Source: Bacillota bacterium
GTDB lineage: Bacteria; Bacillota; Clostridia; Acetivibrionales; JAEXSP01
NCBI GenBank assembly: GCA_023453795.1
Contig: JAEXSP010000035.1
Coordinates: 1-15,904, forward strand
Direction of reading: 5' to 3'
DNA: 15,904 bases
Shown: piece by piece, positions 12,278-15,904 of the stretch
How positions within the stretch are numbered: the stretch's first letter is position 1
Layout of the letters: every line of letters begins with the position of its first letter
Translations under genes and position numbers: made by a program
The notes under the pieces: generated by a model
What the model saw: only the letters and a program-made list of their open reading frames with translations
What the model was told of the DNA's origin: nothing
Database searches by the model: none

Positions 12278-13429
12278 TTAGTCAACATCGACCCAATTGC
12301 CACCGATTTTATTACTTGCCAGACAAGCATGGATGAATTTTACGCCTGCGATACCATCATCAATGGATGGAAAATCATTATCATATTTGCTGAATTCTTC
12401 ACCATTGAGTTTTTTCAAATTCGCATCAATCCACACTTTGTAGATATTGGCGAATGCTTCATACACTCCTTCCGGATGACCAGACGGAATGCGGCTCATT
12501 TGTGCTGATCTTTCCGACACGTATGACATGCCTCGGTTATAGATCTGAGTTGGTTTTCCTTTTAGTGTCACGAAAAGGATATTGGGATTTTCTTGTACCC
12601 ATTCAATTGAGCCTTTTGTTCCAAAGATGCGCACAACAAGTCCATTCATATGGCCAACACAAACTTGAGATGAGGAAAACACGCCATGTGCTCCATTGTC
12701 AAACTCTACAAGAATATTGGCATTCAAATCAAGGAGTTGCCCGAAATAGTCCATTTTTGCGGCAACCTTTTTCACTTTCAAGCCTGTGATATAAGAAACC
12801 GTATGTTCAATGTGCGTGCCTATATCACCTACACAATTGGAGCCACCCGATAATTTCGGATCTTTCCGCCATACGGATAGCTTATTCATGGTGTTGTCAC
12901 CGGCACCAATATCATCAATTAACCATTCCTGCAAATATTCAGCATTGACATTGATGATGTCACCTATAAGGCCTTGTTCAACAAGTTCTTTTGCTTCTTT
13001 AACCATGTTGTTACCTGAGTAAGAGTAGTTAACAGCAAATAAAAGTCCTTTTTCATTTGCAATCTTTTTCAGTTCCTCACCTTCGCTGACTTCAAAAGAG
13101 AGCGGCTTTTCACACAGAACATTGATACCATGTAAAAGGAAAGTCTTTGCGACTAGATAGTGCATATTGTTTGGTGCTGCAATTGTCACAAAATTGATGC
13201 CATCCTCTCTCGAGCTTTCTTTTGCAGCCATTTCTACATAGTCCTTGTACACCCGATCTGAATCGAGTCCTAAGAATTCACCGCACTCTTTATTCGGTTC
13301 AGGCTTAGAACTAAAACATCCCGCTACCAATTGAGCTCTTCCGTCGAAGGAAGCACCTACTCTATGAACACCGCCGATAAAAGCATTTAAATGTCCGCCG
13401 ACCATACCATAATTCAATCGCTTTATCAT
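12278..13429 (-). CDS. Gfo/Idh/MocA-family NAD(P)-dependent oxidoreductase
   Basis: A 383-residue oxidoreductase acting on a sugar, polyol or glycoside hydroxyl. The N-terminal Rossmann fold is marked by YGMVGGHLNAFIG (7-19), a variant of the usual GxGxxG, and by TIAAPNNMH (82-90). The EKP motif is at 107-109 with Lys108 the expected catalytic helper. The C-terminal substrate domain has GDIGTHIEH (201-209), where Asp202 and His206 are the usual active-site pair. The ATG follows AGGAGG, which overlaps the stop of the isomerase gene 9 bp upstream, so translation is coupled. Length and the IGTHIEH signature resemble glucoside 3-dehydrogenase-like members such as DgpA, as well as inositol dehydrogenase-like ones; the substrate cannot be decided. 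It is the last gene of the operon. Confidence 0.9.
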   Translation of the reverse strand: MIKRLNYGMVGGHLNAFIGGVHRVGASFDGRAQLVAGCFSSKPEPNKECGEFLGLDSDRVYKDYVEMAAKESSREDGINFVTIAAPNNMHYLVAKTFLLHGINVLCEKPLSFEVSEGEELKKIANEKGLLFAVNYSYSGNNMVKEAKELVEQGLIGDIINVNAEYLQEWLIDDIGAGDNTMNKLSVWRKDPKLSGGSNCVGDIGTHIEHTVSYITGLKVKKVAAKMDYFGQLLDLNANILVEFDNGAHGVFSSSQVCVGHMNGLVVRIFGTKGSIEWVQENPNILFVTLKGKPTQIYNRGMSYVSERSAQMSRIPSGHPEGVYEAFANIYKVWIDANLKKLNGEEFSKYDNDFPSIDDGIAGVKFIHACLASNKIGGNWVDVD

Positions 13430-13438
13430 ACAAGCCTC

Positions 13439-14431
13439 CTAATTCGCGATAGCATCATCGAACTTTATATTTGATGCTTCAAAATCAATTTTTCGAACAA
13501 ATGCCGCTGCCTCAGCTGCACCATATTCTCTTTCCATTCCGGAATCTTCCCATTCTACAGACAACGGGCCCATATATCCGACTTTGTTCAACACACGTAT
13601 AATGCTTTCGAAATCCACATCACCGTGTCCCAAAGACCGGAAGTTCCAGCCCCTGTTTAATTCTCCAAAATCAACATGAGAGCCAAGCAAACCGTTTCTG
13701 CCATCAAGCGTTACTGCCGCATCTTTCATGTGGACATGATAAACGCGAGCTGCAAAATCCAACAAAAACAGCTCTGGTTTGAGACCTTGCCAGATAAGAT
13801 GGCTTGGATCAAAATTCAATCCGAATTCAGGTCTGTCAACAAACTTTTCCAACAACCTTTTTGTTGAATAGTAATCAAATGCAATCTCGGCAGGATGTAC
13901 TTCCAAAGCGAATTTTATACCGTTTTCTTTGAAAACATCCAGTATTGGCGACCACAGATCATAAATCTCCTGGTAGCCAGCTTCTATAATTGATTCCGTT
14001 GTCTGGGGAAAGCTATACATGTATTTCCAAATCGGTGAACCTGTAAAACCGGTAACCACTTTGCATCCAAGCTTCTTCGCTGCAATAGCAGCATATTTCA
14101 TATTGGTAACTGCCCATTCACGAATAGCCTCAGGGTTATCCGCAAGCTCAGCCGGTGCAAAATTATTCAAGCGAGGATCATTATAATCCCCTACGCATTG
14201 CCCGATAATATGTGTTGCCAGAGCATATACCTTAAGATCATACTTATCGAGTAGTTTTTTGATATCCTCAATGTACTGGTCACTATCAACAGCTTTTTTC
14301 AAATTCAGATGGTTACCCCAGCAGGCAAGTTCAAGTCCGTCATATCCCATCGTTTTCGCTTTCTGGCACATAGTTTCCATTTCAAGATCTGCCCATTGAC
14401 AGGTCATAAGAGTCAACAATCTTCCCATCAT
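13439..14431 (-). CDS. Xylose-isomerase-like TIM-barrel sugar isomerase/epimerase
   Basis: A 330-residue metal-dependent barrel of the AP endonuclease 2/xylose isomerase-like superfamily. The four expected metal ligands are present: Glu177 (LEVHPAE), Asp208 (NFDPSHL), His234 (YHVHMKD) and Glu293 (SVEWED). The N-terminus MTCQWADLEME and GYDGLELACWGNHLN (29-43) are typical for sugar phosphate isomerase/epimerases. The start is the first of two adjacent ATGs, 5 nt behind AGGAGG; an upstream in-frame extension to 14542 has no ribosome binding site and unlikely composition. It is coupled to the following Gfo/Idh gene. Such pairs act on keto-sugars or, in C-glycoside systems, cleave 3-keto-glycosides. 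The true reaction is unknown. Confidence 0.88.
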   Translation of the reverse strand: MMGRLLTLMTCQWADLEMETMCQKAKTMGYDGLELACWGNHLNLKKAVDSDQYIEDIKKLLDKYDLKVYALATHIIGQCVGDYNDPRLNNFAPAELADNPEAIREWAVTNMKYAAIAAKKLGCKVVTGFTGSPIWKYMYSFPQTTESIIEAGYQEIYDLWSPILDVFKENGIKFALEVHPAEIAFDYYSTKRLLEKFVDRPEFGLNFDPSHLIWQGLKPELFLLDFAARVYHVHMKDAAVTLDGRNGLLGSHVDFGELNRGWNFRSLGHGDVDFESIIRVLNKVGYMGPLSVEWEDSGMEREYGAAEAAAFVRKIDFEASNIKFDDAIAN

Positions 14432-14518
14432 TCTATCCTCCTGCTCTATCGATTTTTGTTTGGTGACAAATATTCTTGCACATACTACTGAACGATTCAT
14501 AAAATTGCATTTTGTAGG

Positions 14519-14552
14519 AAAAGGCGCTTTGATAAGAATCAAAACACCTTTT
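14519..14552 (-). terminator. 15-bp hairpin between ferredoxin and isomerase genes
   Basis: Arms 14519-14533 and 14538-14552 pair over 15 bp (two G-U wobbles in the RNA) around a 4-nt loop. It lies 17 bp after the ferredoxin stop and about 90 bp before the isomerase start. The 3' arm ends in UUUU followed by CCUAC, so it is at best a partial terminator; it could reduce read-through or protect the upstream mRNA end. Confidence 0.5.
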
Positions 14553-14569
14553 CAAGAGAAAGTCCTAAG

Positions 14570-14740
14570 TTATCCTAAATATGCTGCTTTTTTAGGACAT
14601 TCAATTTCACATGCATAGCAATCAAAACATTTTTCCTTGTCAACTTCCATGTGCTTTTCGCCCTTTGAAATAGCTCCAACAGGGCATAATTTTACGCAAA
14701 TACCACAGTTAATGCAATCATCATCTATAACTCTAGCCAT
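14570..14740 (-). CDS. 2[4Fe-4S] bacterial-type ferredoxin
   Basis: A 56-residue electron carrier with two complete cluster motifs, CINCGICVKLCP (9-20) and CFDCYACEIECP (38-49), both of the form CxxCxxCxxxCP that binds a 4Fe-4S cluster. The start is set by the ATG with AAGGTGG 9 nt upstream. Length is normal for clostridial ferredoxins. It is encoded between the flavin oxidoreductase (65 bp upstream) and the isomerase, so it probably carries electrons to or from that flavoenzyme rather than serving general metabolism; that is inference. A 6-bp palindrome (accgtt/aacggt, 14768-14783) lies in its leader. Confidence 0.93.
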   Translation of the reverse strand: MARVIDDDCINCGICVKLCPVGAISKGEKHMEVDKEKCFDCYACEIECPKKAAYLG

Positions 14741-14805
14741 AATTTATTTCCACCTTTCAATATTCTAACCGTTTTATAACGGTCGCTCATTATTATATCT
14801 GTCAA

Positions 14806-15904
14806 TCAAGTGTGTTTTGCCTTCAGCTTTCCTTCAGCTTTGATCATATCCACATACTCAGTTGTGTAGTGCTTGTCATAGGTAGCACAGCCACAATTGT
14901 GTTGACGAATGAGCAACTCTACACAATGGTCGCAAAGGGTACACCAGTGTATTTCCTTCTCCTTGCCTTCTATCATCTTCGCAGGCAGATAAGGGTCAGC
15001 AAATGCCTGTCGGCCGATAGCGACTGCATCCACAACACCATCTTTGATATTTTTGTTACCCCAGAAGCGAATTGTATTGTTTTCTGGCTTTACAGCACAG
15101 AAGGGTTGTTTACCATCGCGGAAGATGGAATATGCAGAACCCATTACAACGGTTTCTGGCTTCAAATTATCTCTGCATATCTTCTGGAAGTAGAAGTGCA
15201 TATAAGCATAGTCAGGTGTGCGACGGTCAGGATGAGCAAGATCCAATGTATGGGATGGTGAACCAGCAGATTGTAAAATGTAATGTGCTCCATGTGCTTC
15301 CAAGGTTTTGATGAGATCAATTGATTCTGTTAAATCCATACAAGCACTGTCTGGACTCATTGTACCTACACCACCTGGGAAACCTTCATACATAGAAATT
15401 TTGGATCCAAGAATGAAGTTATCATCGTTCACAGCAAGACGTACGCGATCATAAATATCAACAGCAAACTGTCTTCTGTTTTCCCAAGCTCCGCCATATT
15501 TCCAGTTATCTTTGTTAAATGGGCGTAAGATCTGTGTGCCAAGGTAACCATGGCACAGTTTCAGGTCAACACCATCAGCTCCGACTTCATACGCATATTT
15601 TGCTCCAAGGACGTAATCTTTGATAACTTGTTCGATTTCAGTCTCTCTAACAAGTTTAGCATCCTCATATCCGGCAAGTGGCTCTTCGGTGACGCGGATT
15701 CTTTGTGAATACACATTATTGCTTATTTCACCTGAGTGTGTGATTTGAAACAAGAAAATGGTTTCTGGGTTAATCGCCTTGAGGTGACTAACAAATTTCT
15801 TCAATGCAGGCAGATTGTGTTCCTTAATAGAAAGCTGATTTTTACGCGCAATGTAATCATATTGTGGTGTAATAGCCTCTAAAACAACTACGCCGGCTTT
15901 GCCT
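14806..15904 (-). CDS. Old-yellow-enzyme family NADH:flavin oxidoreductase (5' end beyond window)
   Basis: A flavin (FMN) enzyme of the old yellow enzyme group, open to the right edge with no stop, so its first residues are missing; 366 codons are visible. The edge-side residues read GKAGVVVLEAITPQYDY, a normal early-strand block, so about 30-50 residues are lost. Diagnostic blocks are QITHSGEIS, GADGVDLKLCHGYLGTQ followed by LRPFNK and YGGAWENRRQF, and VDAVAIGRQAFADPYLPAKM. Near the C-terminus five cysteines (WCTLCDHC, then CGC ten residues on) suggest a 4Fe-4S site as in dienoyl-CoA reductase relatives, with slightly different spacing. The protein ends about 45 residues later, without the FAD/NADH-binding domain of those relatives. 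Electrons would then come from another protein, possibly the adjacent ferredoxin. An internal TTG at 15804 is not a credible start. Confidence 0.88.
   Translation of the reverse strand, partial: GKAGVVVLEAITPQYDYIARKNQLSIKEHNLPALKKFVSHLKAINPETIFLFQITHSGEISNNVYSQRIRVTEEPLAGYEDAKLVRETEIEQVIKDYVLGAKYAYEVGADGVDLKLCHGYLGTQILRPFNKDNWKYGGAWENRRQFAVDIYDRVRLAVNDDNFILGSKISMYEGFPGGVGTMSPDSACMDLTESIDLIKTLEAHGAHYILQSAGSPSHTLDLAHPDRRTPDYAYMHFYFQKICRDNLKPETVVMGSAYSIFRDGKQPFCAVKPENNTIRFWGNKNIKDGVVDAVAIGRQAFADPYLPAKMIEGKEKEIHWCTLCDHCVELLIRQHNCGCATYDKHYTTEYVDMIKAEGKLKAKHT

Noticed and set aside
14432..14542. N-terminal extension of the isomerase gene
   Set aside because: The extra 37 residues have no family-like features, cover a hairpin, and lack a ribosome binding site, while two ATGs directly behind AGGAGG exist at 14431 and 14428.
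1..15904. CRISPR array, tRNA, rRNA or prophage genes
   Set aside because: No regularly spaced direct repeats, no tRNA-like cloverleaf or rRNA sequence, and no integrase, capsid or portal-type proteins were seen on either strand.

Overview
The window looks like a chromosomal segment of an anaerobic, spore-forming, low-GC Firmicute of the class Clostridia. This rests on strong AGGAGG-type ribosome binding sites, AT-rich intergenic DNA, a lipoteichoic acid synthase-like enzyme, a clostridial HelD-type ATPase, a tiny sporulation-style membrane protein and a two-cluster ferredoxin beside an old-yellow-enzyme. There are no rRNA or tRNA genes and no CRISPR array, so the species cannot be named.

Layout. 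Bases 1-1245 are an accessory patch. A 260-codon REP-associated tyrosine transposase (RAYT, minus strand) is bracketed by two inverted copies of a 32-bp hairpin with an identical 9-bp stem. Related repeat cores lie at 110-124 and as an inverted pair at 6815-6870. Two very short plus-strand reading frames with excellent ribosome binding sites are cut off by this element. Bases 1246-4180 hold a minus-strand pair: a DinG/XPD-type helicase fused to an N-terminal PD-(D/E)XK nuclease, then a small secreted protein. Bases 4341-4778 hold a cytosolic single-domain starch-binding-module protein with a hairpin behind it. A plus-strand LTA synthase-like gene (4975-6810) is the only large gene on that strand.

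Bases 6811-11909 return to the minus strand: a 42-residue one-helix protein (6942-7070), a membrane-anchored HtrA protease, a HelD-like RNA polymerase recycling ATPase and an orphan TadG-like protein. A 368-bp gene-free stretch (11910-12277) separates these housekeeping genes from a catabolic operon that runs off the right edge: a truncated-by-edge NADH:flavin oxidoreductase-type protein, a 2[4Fe-4S] ferredoxin, a TIM-barrel sugar isomerase/epimerase and a Gfo/Idh/MocA oxidoreductase.

How the genes may work together. The last operon is the most coherent unit. The Gfo/Idh enzyme would oxidise a sugar or polyol hydroxyl, the metal-dependent barrel protein would isomerise, epimerise or eliminate from the keto-sugar, and the flavoenzyme plus ferredoxin would handle a separate redox step, possibly on an aglycone. 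This resembles in outline the 3-keto-glycoside route known for gut C-deglycosylation systems, but the substrate cannot be read from sequence. The RAYT patch is the best candidate for a repeat-plus-enzyme system: one hairpin carries the -35 box of the transposase promoter and the other overlaps its stop codon.
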